A stretch of DNA of 64,000 nucleotides, taken from Torymus aiolomorphi. Taxonomy: Eukaryota; Arthropoda; Insecta; Hymenoptera; Torymidae. Positions 23,421 to 37,124 of the stretch are shown in pieces. The stretch covers positions 172,361,104 to 172,425,103 of the forward strand of contig CM070873.1 in the NCBI GenBank assembly GCA_036365515.1, read 5' to 3'. The notes beneath the pieces are model-generated. The model was not told where the DNA came from. It did no database searches and saw only the letters and a list, made by a program, of their open reading frames with translations. Within the stretch, counting starts at the first letter, position 1. Every line of letters begins with the position of its first letter. A program made the position numbers and the translations under genes.

Positions 23421-23814
23421 TATTGATGTTTAGAAATAAAAACGTGTTGTTGCGGATAGAAATAGAAATTAAAAATGCTTTCCAATTAACTAGCTTATGT
23501 GCGGTATCTACGTATATAAAATGTTGATAAGGGAAATATGACGAAAAAAAAATAGAATTGGACACCCAATTCAATGAATAAAGGGTGCGTCGTTGCTCAC
23601 TCGTCCGTCACTTCGTTCCTTATACTCGCCAAGCAGGGTGCTGCCGCGCCCTTTTGATATATTTAGCTGTATAAAATACGGAATTCAATTAGGAAACAAA
23701 TAAACTCAGACATTATTGTAAATATAGAAATTAATATCGAGAGTATAAAAATTAATTAATTAAGTCGAGAGTAGAATAAAAAGGAATATAAAATTATTTG
23801 AAACTGTATGCATG

Positions 23815-24275
23815 AGTAAGCTAGGCGAATATTGACGTTGAGAAGAGGGCGAAAACATAAGCAGAATCAGAAATTCCCAGAAGTCGCGGCACTTGCGCTG
23901 CTGGGAGCGGGAAGAGCGCGCGAGCCACGAAAGCGCCCGGACGACATGAAGCGTTGGCCTGGTGGAACGCCGCGCAAGTAGTAGATGGAGCGCACGCGGT
24001 GCGCAAAGGCTGATGTGCCGCGCTCGCTTCGCAGTCGCGGTCGAGCTCTGGTCGAGTCAACAACCATCACGTGGAAGGTACACGTCATCGTAGTTGTGAA
24101 CTCGTGCGTGATCCAGTACAGTCGAGCAGTATGGGTTAACGAATAGGAGCTGCCCGTAGAGATCCATGAGACCACAGCGATGATGTACCATCGGATAATA
24201 GTCGCCGGCTTCAAAACGCATAGTACGCACGTATCATCGCCATGCCACAACGATCTCGTAGATAGGTTTCGTGAG
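23815..24275. repeat. 0.5-kb repeat, copy 1
   Basis: It is homologous in the same orientation to 24765-25275. Shared landmarks include AAGCTAGGCGA, CAGAAATTCCCA, AAGCGCCCG and an imperfect palindrome around CACGTG at 24059-24098. Its GC content is higher than its surroundings. Open frames on either strand differ between the copies, so coding is not supported. It may be retroelement-derived. Confidence 0.7.
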
Positions 24276-24764
24276 ACGGGACCGGCTTCATCGAACAACA
24301 GTAGCAATTGTAGTTGTAACAAAGCATGGTACATGAGGGGTTCAGGAGGAATTGATGGACGCGTAGGAATTTATACATTTTCCAGTGTCTAAGACAGGAT
24401 CTGTTCGCACTATGCCTTACTGACGAGTCCAACGGATAGACTTGGGGCGAAATGCTGGCTATTCCAAAATAACAAAATTTTAGTGGGATCGAATAAAGCT
24501 CGCGTTGCGTCTTGCATGTTGAGGAGTTCATAACGCTTTACGTGGAGTACAAACATTTTTTTATTTGCGTACGTTATGAAACTATTACAACTTCTAATCG
24601 CAACTATGTACAAGGAACTAAAGTGCCATTTAATTTGTGAATTCCTGATTAAGACCGTTATACGTGTTAACTTGCCTGCTGATATTTGTCGCTTATATTT
24701 ACCTTCACACTCATTATTGAATAAAAATGAATAAATTTAAATAAATAAAACCGTATTCGCATGT

Positions 24765-25275
24765 AAGCTAAGCGAGTGTTGATGTTGCGAACATAACGAA
24801 AACGTAAGCAGTGGTCAGAAATTCCTAAAAATCGCGGTAGTTGCGCTGTAGAGAGCAGAGAAAGCGCTCGAGTCACGTAGTAGCCCAAAAGCGCCCGAAC
24901 GGCGTGGCGCACCGGTGTGGCAGAGGGGAGGGGGGCGAGTGACGAGAGCATGCAACTCGCGGACCGCATGCGCTCACAACAAGCAGTCGCGCTCGATCTC
25001 CGGTCGATTCAACAACGATCACGTGGAAAATACACGTGATCGTAGTTGTGAGCTCATGCGTGACGGTATAGAACGGTATTGGTAAATGATTAGAAGGTGC
25101 TGTGTGGAGACGATCAGGCAGCGTCGGTAGTGGGATTCACAAGGACTCCACGGTGACAAAGATCCAGGTGTTCTGCAGTAGGGATCGCATGATGAGATCG
25201 CAGCGATAATGCACCGTCCGTTAATCAATGCACTGCACGACAGAATCCTCGCCACGCGGCAACGATTCCGTAAAA
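24765..25275. repeat. 0.5-kb repeat, copy 2
   Basis: This is the second copy of the repeat at 23815-24275, with substantial divergence and small indels. The palindrome at 25012-25049 (ACAACGATCACGTG against CACGTGATCGTAGTTGT) is better preserved than in copy 1. Confidence 0.7.
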
Positions 25276-25451
25276 AATGTTAATACTTTCTTTTCGGAGA
25301 AAACATTTTTCAATAATTCTATAGATCTTTCAAAATAAAGTTTGTTAGTATATTATTCTTCTACAGAACGTCCTGGTGACAGTTTTAAAAAAATACCTAG
25401 GCTCTTCTCAAAGTTTTCCCTGGAATCCTTATACAGTTTTTGAGTAAGAAG

Positions 25452-25455
<4 letters not shown>

Positions 25456-25529
<74 letters not shown>
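25456..25529. repeat. (AG)n tract at 3' end of non-LTR element
   Basis: About 74 bp of AG repeat immediately abuts the (ATTAG)n tail of the retrotransposon. A second, longer AG tract lies at 31420-31665 beyond the element's 5' side. Confidence 0.95.
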
Positions 25530-25532
<3 letters not shown>

Positions 25533-26002
25533 GATTAGATTAGATTAGATAATGTTTATTGCTGTTCATTGTGTTGAACAATAGAGACAAGATTTACAAT
25601 TAGCGTTATTACAAAGAGTGTTGTTACAAAGAGTTATTACAAATAGCGAAATATTACGAATATTACGAATAGTGAGTGGTTACGCAAAGTATACTGAAAC
25701 TGCAAAAAATTAAAAATAAAAAAAAATAAGACTAAAAAATAGAGCGCAAAAAATAAAAATAGAGCGCAAAATAAAAAGCAAAAGCATGACGATGGATGGA
25801 ATGATCATGACATAGATGGGGCATAGTTTTTGTGCGTTTTACGCATCGGAATTGAAGAGATGTTGATGAAGACATGATTTGAAATGGGGAACAGAAATGA
25901 TATTGCGGATGTTTGATGGTAATGAATTCCAGAGATATGCAGAACTGATATGAAATGAGTTTTTCAGTGTCACGGTACTAAAGCTACGAATATCTAAGGG
26001 CT

Positions 26003-28680
26003 TCATTTCACCCCTGACTGGTCGAGTAGCAACTGCAAAATCAAAAAGGCCAGTAGATAGGACGGCGTAGCTGTATTGAAGATTTTGCGTAGTAAATTCG
26101 CAGCAAAATACTTCGCACGTGCAGTCGTAGTCAACCAGCCAAGCTCACGCCTGTAGCGAGTTATATGCTCCCTCCGTTTCAAGCCATAGATGTAACGGAT
26201 ACCTGAGTTGACAAGTGTCTGAAGTCTGTCGTTGACATCCTTCGAGAGATTGTTGTATAAAACGCAGCAGTAGTCAATCACCGGAAAAAGAAGCATTTGG
26301 ATAAGGTGCTTACGCAGACGTAGGTTGGTGCTTTTTCTAAAATAATAGAGACGGTACATAAGAGCACGAACTCGGCGGCAAATATGCGCAATATGCTCAT
26401 TCCAGTTGAGCTTAGAGTCAAGCACCACACCCAAATTGCGCAATGAAGATTCATAGAGGACAGGGGTGCAACCAATATCGATAAAGTTTCTGGTTACAGA
26501 GGGGAGAGAATTGATATAGCGAGGAGAACCTATTACCATGGCTTTCGTCTTACCGACATTGAGCCGAAGTGCATTGCGAGTGGCCCAGCTCATGATGCGG
26601 TCTGCATTTGAGCTCATCTTAGCAGAAAAATTGTCGAGCTCCTCAAGAGGACAGCTGATATAGAGCTGAAGGTCATCAGCATACATGATGTGGGAAACAT
26701 CATGATCAAGACATAGGGTCAGATCGTTAACATAAATGGCAAAGAGCAATGGCCCCAACACAGAGCCCTGAGGTACTCCGGTATTCAGCTCCAGAAACGA
26801 TGAAAAGTTGCCTTTGTTGTCAACGACCGCTTGCTGACGACCAACCAAATACGACGCTATCCAATTGATTACTGATTTAGAGAAACCATGCTCGAGCAAT
26901 TTCTGTAGGAGCTTGACGTGACAGACAGAGTCAACAGCCTTACTAAAGTCAAATAGAAGAAGCAGAGTGACTCGTTTCCTATTTATTCCAAGCCTAATAT
27001 CGTCAGTGAGCTTCAGTAGGGCTGTTTGAGTGCTGTGTCCAGATCGAAAACCAGTTTGAAGAGGATTGAGAAGAAGCCTAGATTCTAAGTAACAAGACAT
27101 TTGCTGGTATACCAACCACTCAAGTGCTTTAGAGAGAAAACAAAGGAGAGATATTGGGCGAAAATCACTCAAGCTATTCGGGGTATTCACCTTGTTCAGG
27201 GCAATTACGGAAGATTTCTTCCATAGTTGCGGAAAGCATGCTTCGCGTAGAGTTTGGTTAAAAACTTTACAGATGATAGGCGCAAGAAAAGGTAGTGCAA
27301 GTAATATTATACGCTGCGGAATACCATCAGGTCCTCTAGCTTGTGTACTAAAGTGATTTACTGCATCACATATATCAGAGATTTGGAACTCCCTAAATGA
27401 GAAACACTCAGCGTTGTTTGATGGGGTCAGGGTACTGAGAAAGTCAGAAACAGAAGGAGTAGCCGGATCATAAGAAACGCTTCTAAAATGTGCATTGAGC
27501 TGGTCGATGGAGAACAACGATGAAGTTGATTTTTTCGGTCCTGTGATGCCTAAATGCTGAAGCTCACGCCAGATATCCTTCGGATTAGTCAGCGTTGATA
27601 ATCGATGATGGTAATAGTTATTTCTGGCTTCCTCAATTGAAGAATGTGCTGAATCTCGAGCTTCTCGGTATAAATACAGATCATGTTCTGTACGAGACCT
27701 ACGAAAACGCTTATACAAGCGATCTCTCTTTGATTAAGACACGATGTTCTGGCATAAACCATGGATGCCTGTTTTTTCCAGGAGTAACAGTTTTGACCGG
27801 GGCGAGATTATTGATAGCTGTAGCCACGTGGGATTGCAGGACAGAGACACATTCATGAAGGGGAGCCGACTCAGCGACAGACCAATCCAAACCTCTCAGA
27901 AAGTCAATAAGAGACTCAGCGCTAATGGCATTATAGTCACGATAGGTGAATGATGTTAATGAGGGTTTGGGGGTTTGAAGCGCAAGTGTAGCAGCGATAA
28001 GATCATGACCGTTGATGAATCGTGACTCAGTCTTCGAGAAGTCTAATATGAGGTCTTGTTCATCTATTAAGCAGAGATCAAGCCAGGTGTCGGAGGTAAG
28101 TTTGTGGTGAGTCGCACCGTACGGAACATTGTGGAGTCCATTTTCTGCAATAAACTTGCGAATGAAAACCGCATCATCAGATAAGGAGAGCTGGTCGGCA
28201 TTAAAATCGCCAAGAATAATCTTAGTGCTGTAGTCATGCATGTAGGTAGTGATTTTGTCTATAAAATCAGTATCTCTAAGAAAAGGCGCGTGTGGTGGTC
28301 GATAGACTACAGCGACGAAAAATGGCGGATGACCATTGCCTGTTACTTCACAGAAGAGATATTCTGGCTTGCCTGGTTTACCAGTCCAGACACCATCTGA
28401 TGAGCAGAGAACAGTGGCAGAAATAGAGTTGTGGATGAAGAGCGCAACACCACCACCGTTCCTATTACGATCGCGCCGAAAAAGAATGTAGTCATGTAAG
28501 AAGACAATATTGCTATAATCTGCTACAGGATCAAGCCAGGTCTCAGTAACAGCTATTACATGGAAGAAGTTGTGAGTAGACAGATAGTGATTGATCATTC
28601 CCATGTGCGCTCGAATAGAGTTTGCATTAAAGTGGCATACTCTGAGGCCGTGGTTCCGAGACCCGGAAAAACTTGATGTG
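26003..28680 (-). pseudogene. non-LTR ORF2: endonuclease and reverse transcriptase, one frameshift
   Basis: It would nick target DNA and prime reverse transcription of the element's RNA there. The 5' part (about 28680-27711) is an apurinic-type endonuclease: HFNANSI at the start, then VTETWLD, GDFNAD and INGHDLIAATL, including the usual acidic and histidine residues. The 3' part (27718-26003) is the reverse transcriptase, with LFDFSKAVDSV (first catalytic Asp), TGVPQGSVLGPLLF and the MYADDLQLY box carrying the Asp pair. A small deletion near 27715, in a GAGA-rich stretch, puts the two domains in different frames. No other stop is seen in over 2.6 kb, so the copy is fairly recent, or the shift is a sequencing error. 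Confidence 0.85.
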
Positions 28681-28747
28681 GATGAAGATGGAGGGTGAGT
28701 AGGGATGAGATTAACATGATTGAAAGAATAGTGATGATGAGATGAGT

Positions 28748-29886
28748 CTAAGCTAAAAAATGATTGAGCTCTTCAGTAGATGAAATGATAGTTGCGTGAT
28801 CTTCTTTTTTCTTCTTGATGTAGAGACGACCACTACGTACATAAGTAATGAAACCTTTCTTTTTCGCCTCAATTCGTGCCTGCAAACGCAGTCTATGTAG
28901 GTCTGCAGGAAGCAACTCGTTTATGTTGATCAGTGAGGACGGTAAGGGAGTCGTTATTTTGGCTAATTCAAGCAGTTCGACATTCAGCTGCGACGAGTGC
29001 AGTTTTCCCATTTTTATTTTTGCATTAATGAGATTCAGCATCAGATCAGGCGATGACAGGCGTACAATGAGCGGTACAGAGATAGTTTTAGCAGGAGTGT
29101 GACTGTCAGACAGCTGAGTGTCAGCAGTAGCATCCGGGGAGGAAGTGGATGGTACATGCTCAGTTATTGTTTTGCTATGCATTCGGCGTACATGCATAAT
29201 ATCACGTTCCAGGAAACCAGGATCGAGAACTTTAAGCGCTGCAAATACAAGGCCTTTCATGATCGACGTTTCTGTTGTTGTTGGAAGTCCTGTAATTACG
29301 AGCTCGTTGGCAACACTGCGTTGTAGGGTACAAAGATTTTGTACATCATTCTCCAGTTTCTTCAAATGGTTAGCAGCAGAAACATCAAGAGCAGGTGGAG
29401 CTTGTTTAGCTGTGCTAAGAGCAGCAACCTGCTGACGAAGGCTCAGCTGCTCAGTCTGCACATGTGAAATGGCCTCTTCCGCAGCCGATAAACGCGTTAC
29501 AAGACTTGGTAACACATCCAGAGATGATAGCCTCTCCTCGATGTTTGTGATCGCCGTTGAAACTTCCCTAGTCTGGCATCAATGGTTGAGCTCAACGTGT
29601 TCATACTGCCTTCAAGGTTTTCTAGCCTGGTAAGTTTTTGAAGGATCTGTTGTAAAGGGTCAATTGACGGTGCACTATTGCTCCCATTGAGTGTCTCATC
29701 TCTCTGCTTATTAGTATTAGTATTTGCCGCAGAAATGCAAGCTCGACAGGCACTAATAAGCTTGTTTGCTTTGTTGTGAACCTGCTTGAAAGTCGTGCAA
29801 TTAGGATGGAAGTTGCTATTGCAGTGTTCACATGTACTACATTTCGTTTTTATACTTTTGCTGCAGCCACGACAAATAATGTCCAT
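28748..29886 (-). pseudogene. non-LTR ORF1 with zinc finger and coiled coil, one frameshift
   Basis: ORF1 proteins of this group bind RNA and act as nucleic-acid chaperones. The N-terminus (MDIICRGCSKSIKTK) begins a PHD-like cluster (CxxC, CxxC, HxNC, CxxC) within about 50 residues. A linker rich in Asn and Thr follows. Next is a heptad-like stretch (LQQILQKLTRLENLEGSMNT) and, after the shift, LVTRLSAAEEAISHVQTEQL, consistent with a coiled coil. The C-terminal half (about residues 200-380) resembles an RNA-recognition-like domain of these elements (LVITGLP, VRRMHS, IVRLSSPDLM). A one-base deletion near 29565 separates the frames. The ORF ends at 28748, and the ORF2 frame is open across this stop. 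Confidence 0.75.
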
Positions 29887-31667
<1,781 letters not shown>

Positions 31668-31828
31668 TAGGAGTGAAAGGTAGAGAGATTTTTTAAACAT
31701 GTCGGTTATGCATGAATTATTATATACTTTTGACATTTTTTCCTTAACAATCTCGAAACTTTTTGTTTAAAACATTGATAAATTATAACCAGTTTCTGGA
31801 TTAGAATTACTTTGTAATACTTTTATTA

Positions 31829-33115
31829 TTGGATCCTTGAATAAGTTCTTGCTGCTTCCTAAAAAATGGCGTTACCAGGACTAAGTGTACATAATTTCAG
31901 ATGCTAATGCATCTATAAGGAAGTACTATCGATAAGCTTGAACTTAAGTGTATGTTAGTTTGCCATAGTATAAAAAACATTTTTTGTTCTTACTAATAAA
32001 AATGTCAAGTTTTGCGCCAAGTAAAGAGTATTTGCAGGAAATTTTATTGCACTATTTTATTAAAAAAAAAATCTGCAGCTGAAGCGCACAGGGTTCTTGT
32101 TGAAACTTACGGTGACCATGCTCTATCGGAAACGACATGCAGAGTCTGGTTTCGACGCTTCAAAAATAACGATTTTGATCTTGGAGATAAAGAACGTGCT
32201 GGTGCACCAAAAAAGTTTGAAGACGAAGAATTGGAGGAATTACTAAATGAAGACTGATGTCAGACGCTAGCTGAACTTGCAAAATCATTACGAGTAGATG
32301 AGACAACAGTTTCGAAACGTTTAAAAACGTTAGGAATGATCCAGAAGCAAGGACATTGGGAGCCGTATGAGTTGAAGCCGAGAGACGTCGAACGGCATTT
32401 TCTCACGTGTGAAGTGCTGCTTCAACGGCAGAAAAGGAAAGGTTTTTTGCATCGTATCGTGACTGGCGATGAAAAGTGGATACTGTACGATAATCCTAAG
32501 CGTAAAAAATCGTGGGGTAAGCTCGGCTATGCATCAACATCGTCCGCAAAGCCAAATATCCATGGTTCGAAGCTTCTCCTCTGCATTTGGTGGGATCAGC
32601 AGGGTGTAATTTATTATGAACTGCTGAAACTGAACAAAACTATCACGGGAGATCGCTATCGACTGCAATTGATGTGTTTGAGCCGAGCCCTAAAGAAAAA
32701 ACGGCCGCTGTACGAGCAGAGACACGACAAGGTCATTTGTTACATGACACTGCTCGGCCACATGTTGCAAAAGTCGTCAAAGAAACTTTGGAGGCGCTTG
32801 AATGGGATGTCCTACCTCACCCGCCGTATAGCACAGACATTGCTCCTTCCGACTACCACTTGTTCCGGTCGATGGCTCATGGTTTGGCTGAGCAGTACTT
32901 CCATTCTTATAAAGATGCCAAAAAATGGGTCGATTCTTGGATAGCCTCAAAAGACGAGCAGTTCTTCCGACATGGAATGCGTAAATTGCCAGAAAGATGG
33001 GTGAAGGTAGTGACTAGTGATGGGCAATATTTTGAGTGACATGTTTTTTACTACATACTTTAAATAAAGCATCAATTTTCACAAAAAAACAGCGACAACT
33101 TATTCAAGGTCCCAA
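31829..33115 (+). mobile_element. mariner element 2, mauritiana-like, decayed
   Basis: A 1287-bp element flanked by TA (31827-31828, 33116-33117). Its ends begin TTGGATCCTTGAATAAGTT and, reverse-complemented, TTGGGACCTTGAATAAGTT. The length is that of classic mauritiana-subfamily mariners. It encodes a broken transposase on the plus strand. The insertion predates substantial mutation. Confidence 0.9.
32001..33039 (+). pseudogene. mauritiana-type mariner transposase pseudogene
   Basis: The sequence starts at ATG 32001 (MSSFAPSKEYLQEILLHYF), matching the subfamily's conserved MSSF start. A frameshift follows in an A-run near 32065. The DNA-binding half continues with SAAEAHRVLVETYG and CRVWFRRFKN, and is cut by a TGA at 32255-32257 where the family has a serine codon. 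The catalytic half shows HRIVTGDEKWILYDNPKRK (first Asp), a frameshift near 32742, then LLHDTARPHVAK (second Asp; the usual Asn after it is Thr) and YSTDIAPSDYHLF (third Asp). The C-terminus ends SDGQYFE, as in the family. Overall resemblance is to ant-type mauritiana mariners. Two frameshifts and a stop make it inactive. Confidence 0.9.
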
Positions 33116-33242
33116 TAAGATTCTTGCACTTTTATATCCGACAGATTGATAAAACACAATAAGTTAAAGTTATCTATGAAAATAAGAGATACAGCCCAAA
33201 CAGTTTGCTAATATATAAACTCATGTTCCAAGGTTGACTTAA

Positions 33243-33520
33243 ATATACACTAGTGGAAATGAAAAATGTATATAAATGAAAATAAGTGTATATTTCTGTA
33301 AAAAAACGTATATAAATGTAAATAAGTGTATATGAGGCGTTTCACGTCAGCTCTCCAGGCACAGCGCGCGAGCGCGAAATCATGCTCTTTTCAGTTTGTG
33401 TTTGAAGGGCTAAGATGTATCTAAAAAAAAATAATCCCCAAGTGATTTCGATGTATTTTTTCCTCAGCTTTCCGATGGTGCTATTAGTTTCTCAAAATTT
33501 TTCAATTCTAACCCCAAAAA
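33243..33520. repeat. inverted repeat, left copy (pairs with 40466-40745)
   Basis: Contains GAGGCGTTTCACGTCAGCTC, CCAAGTGATTTCGATGTATT and TTTCCGATGGTGCTATTAGT. The reverse complement of each lies at 40466-40745 in mirrored order. The pair encloses a 7-kb composite that includes the tandem triplication and element B2. Confidence 0.85.
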
Positions 33521-33654
33521 GCATAAAACGTGTTATATCTCAAAAACTATATTTTTAATATTTTTTTTGACCTGCTAGATCGAAAGAGGAGGAAATTTTA
33601 CATGGATATAGCCTTTTTCTACATAGGGGTTTTTTGATTTTTTCGAGATATTTC

Positions 33655-33900
33655 AAGGAACGCGGGAGCGTTCCGAAGGCAAGTATAGAAGAGCCTTAGG
33701 ACGACCGCGTGATTATATACTTTGAAATGGATGTACGAGAAATTCAATGCGATTATATACCTATTGCGTTAGTTTTAACTATATAACATATCCCTATTAA
33801 TCGAAAGCCATTTCATTGCTCTACTCAAATCGAAAGGTTTCATTTAAAAAGATTGTCTCATTCAAAAGATTTAGAGATCTGAATATTTTTATGTACTATT
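33655..33900. repeat. direct repeat, copy 1 (second copy at 43450-43720)
   Basis: Shared landmarks in the same orientation are GCTCCGAAGGCAAGTATAGA-like sequence, ACTATATAACATATCCCT and TCGAAAGCCATTTCATTGCT. The copies are about 9.8 kb apart and moderately diverged. Confidence 0.8.
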
Positions 33901-33997
33901 TCCGAATCTCCGAATCTCCATATTCTTCAGTACGCACAAACTATACATTTTTGTCCGACCGGTACATAGTATAGCATTTTTGTCCGACCGACTGGCA

Positions 33998-34170
33998 AAA
34001 GAGAGAGAGAGAGTGAGTGAGGGGGTAGAGTGAGAGAGAGAGGGAAAGAGAAGAGCGACGGAGAGAGAGGGAGAGAGAGAGAGAGAGAGAGAGAGGGAAA
34101 GAGAAGACAGACGGAGAGAGAGAGCGAGAGAGGGAAAGAGAAGCGCGACGGAGAGAGAGAGAGAGAGAAT
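33998..34170. repeat. GA-rich minisatellite
   Basis: GA-rich sequence with about three copies of a unit containing GGGAAAGAGAAGAGCGACGG, separated by pure GA runs. The long open frames across it are compositional artefacts. Confidence 0.85.
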
Positions 34171-34199
34171 CCGTATATGGTATATATATATATCTGGTC

Positions 34200-35195
34200 A
34201 ACCAACCTAACCTTATTATTTTATGTATACATAAAACTTTCAATATTACGCATTGGTCCATATACAATCATCATTTATATACAAGTTATATTCAAGACTT
34301 TTTACATCATTGAAATTCGATAGATATTAAATGGACTTGGTATATCTCAGATATATTTTCAGATAAGTAGCAAACTATCATTATAAAATAAAAAAAATAA
34401 TGTTATTAATATAAGTATTGTTACTTTGTGAAATATTTTTTTTTTGTTATTACAGAGATATCAGAACAAGGATAATTGACAAGTAGATCATCTTTAAATA
34501 GTATGTAACATAGAAGAGTTCAAAATTATTATTTTGTATTTTAAGGCCACCAAAAGATTAATTATGTTCAAGTCTGTCAAAGCATGCAACCTCCTGTAGT
34601 AGAAAAAATAGAAATACTGTTGCTGATAATGCTCGTTCTACTTTATGGTGTTTTAATTGTGGATATGCTTTACTGGCCCTATGATTTCTAAAGGTAAACT
34701 AGCATTATTAAAACCCGGAAATAGTGATATATAAGATTTTCTCAGATTATTAAAAGTTAAAAGTGCATCATGCTCAAGTATTCTTTAATTTTACATTTTA
34801 CATAAATTCTTTCAGATTCAGGCTCCGTTCCATTTTCTGCTTAAAGTTTCACATATATTCAGATAAGTAGCAAACTTTGATTATAAAATAAAAAAAATAA
34901 TGTTATTAATCTAAATATAAGTATTGTTACTTTGTGAAATCTTTTTTTTTATTATTACAGAGTTATATCGGAACAAGGTTTTTGAAGACTCATGGAACAA
35001 GCTCAGCCTGTGCTTTTCTCGAGGGATTGTTGGAAACTCTCTAACAACAAATAACGTATAGTGATCTGCCCGATACATTTCAAAGCTAATGTGGTTTGGC
35101 CATATGTTGGTGGTAGAAAAACCTACTTTTGCATATTATACAACTGCCTGGGGAAATGGAAATCTACAATGGAAATCTATAAGAAAATAATGTAG
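34200..35195. repeat. AT-rich interval with a duplicated 130-bp block
   Basis: A block with AGATAAGTAGCAAACT and TATTGTTACTTTGTGAAAT occurs at 34361-34480 and again at 34859-34985. The remainder is AT-rich without recognisable genes. Confidence 0.65.
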
Positions 35196-36990
35196 AAATC
35201 TACACAAGATTCAGATAATTATTTCAAAAAGTATACAAGAATGTTACGGAAGCTTTTATTATCAGAAATTCTTAGTTCATAAACTGATACAAGATGTGTG
35301 GCAATCATGAGTTTCTACTATAAAAGAATGTCGAGAAAGCTTTCTTTTCCCAATGATTCTTAGTTCATAAACTTTTGTTTTTAATTTTGCAAGATGTATC
35401 TGATTGCTTATTAATTCAAGTGGTTTCTAGTTAAAATTTAAACGAATCTAAGTGTCGAATATAATGTAATTATATAGTGATTGGCTTATGGCAATGGGTG
35501 CCTATAAATAAAATAAAGTATCGGTATGATGTGTTAAATGAAGTGTTGATAACAAATTTCTAACCTCTACTTAAAATCAGAATTTAAAATATTGGTCAGA
35601 GCCTTGGTTAAAAAAAAACATTTTCTGTCTATACTTCAAGAAACTTTGTTGATATTGGCGCTGTGCATATTTATTTACTTAAACATCAATTAAAAGATTA
35701 TGTTAAGTGAACAATAAAATAGAGAAAAAAGAAAAAATGATGTGTTATTGTTGTGAATAAAAGTGCTCAGTTAATCTAATTTTATAATTTTCTCATGGTG
35801 GGAGACGTCAAAATGTTTCAGAAGAGTTCTCAGTAAATATTGTGAAAATGTCTACAGATAAAAGTGCTCAGTTAATCTAATTTTATAATTTTCTCACGGT
35901 GGGAGACGTCAAAATGTTTCAGAGGAGATCTCAGTAATTTTTCTACACAAGATTCAGATAATTATTTCAAAAAGTATACAAGAATGTTACGGAAGCTTTT
36001 ATTATCAGAAATTCTTAGTTCATAAACTGATACAAGATGTGTGGCAATCATGAGTTTCTACTATAAAAGAATGTCGAGAAAGCTTTATTTTCCCAATGAT
36101 TCTTAGTTCATAAACTTTTGTTTTTAATTTTGCAAGATGTATCTGATTGCTTATTAATTCAAGTGGTTTCTAGTTAAAATTTAAACGAATCTAAGTGTCG
36201 AATATAATGTAATTATATAGTGATTGGCTTATGGCAATGGGTGCCTATAAATAAAATAAAGTATCGGTATGATGTGTTAAATGAAGTGTTGATAACAAAT
36301 TTCTATCCTCTACTTAAAATCAGAATTTAAAATATTGGTCAGAGCCTTGGTTAAAAAAAAACATTTTGGTCTATACTTCAAGAAACTTTGTTGATATTGG
36401 CGCTGTGCATATTTATTTACTTAAACATCAATTAAAAGATTATGTTAAGTGAACAATAAAATAGAGAAAAAAGAAAAAATGATGTGTTATTGTTGTGAAT
36501 AAAAGTGCTCAGTTAATCTAATTTTATAATTTTCTCATGGTGGGAGACGTCAAAATGTTTCAGAAGAGTTCTCAGTAAATATTGTGAAAATGTCTACGGA
36601 TAAAAGTGCTCAGTTAATCTAATTTTATAATTTTCTCACAGTGGGAGACGTCAAAATGTTTCAGAGGAGTTCTCAGTAAATATTTTTCTACACAAGATTC
36701 AGATAATTATTTCAAAAAGTATACAAGAATGTTACGGAAGCTTTTATTATCAGAAATTCAAGATGTTTCAAGATGTTTTATATTTTAAACGAATGGAGAA
36801 AGCTTTTTTCTCTCAATGATTCTTAGTTCATAAACTTTTGTGTTTAATTTTGCAAGATGTGTCTGATTGGTTATTAATTCAACTGGTTTCTAGTTAAAAT
36901 TTCAACGAATCTAAGAGTTGAAAATATAATGTAATTATTATATAGTGATTGGCTTATCGTGATGGGTGCCAAATGTTTCAGAGTAGCTAT
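35196..36990. repeat. about 745-bp tandem triplication
   Basis: Units begin with CTACACAAGATTCAGATAAT at about 35200, 35942 and 36689. The first two are complete (742-746 bp) and nearly identical; the third is shortened by an internal deletion and drifts at its end. Each full unit carries an internal pair of repeats (AAAGTGCTCAGTTAATCTAA ... GGTGGGAGACGTCAAAATG). No shared long open frame is seen. Confidence 0.9.
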
Positions 36991-37124
36991 CTGTTCTGTG
37001 AATTACCGTATATGAAACCATAATATATAAATTACTGTAATGGCTACTTTTTTATCTGCAACCAATATTTTAATTTGCTAGCGGATTGTGTTGCAGTAGT
37101 GTGGCTAGTTACAATGTATTTATT

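Noticed and set aside
25530..25552. ATTAG repeats as a telomere-type (TTAGG)n tract
   Set aside because: The unit is ATTAG, only about four copies, and sits exactly at the 3' end of the non-LTR element, as expected of its tail.
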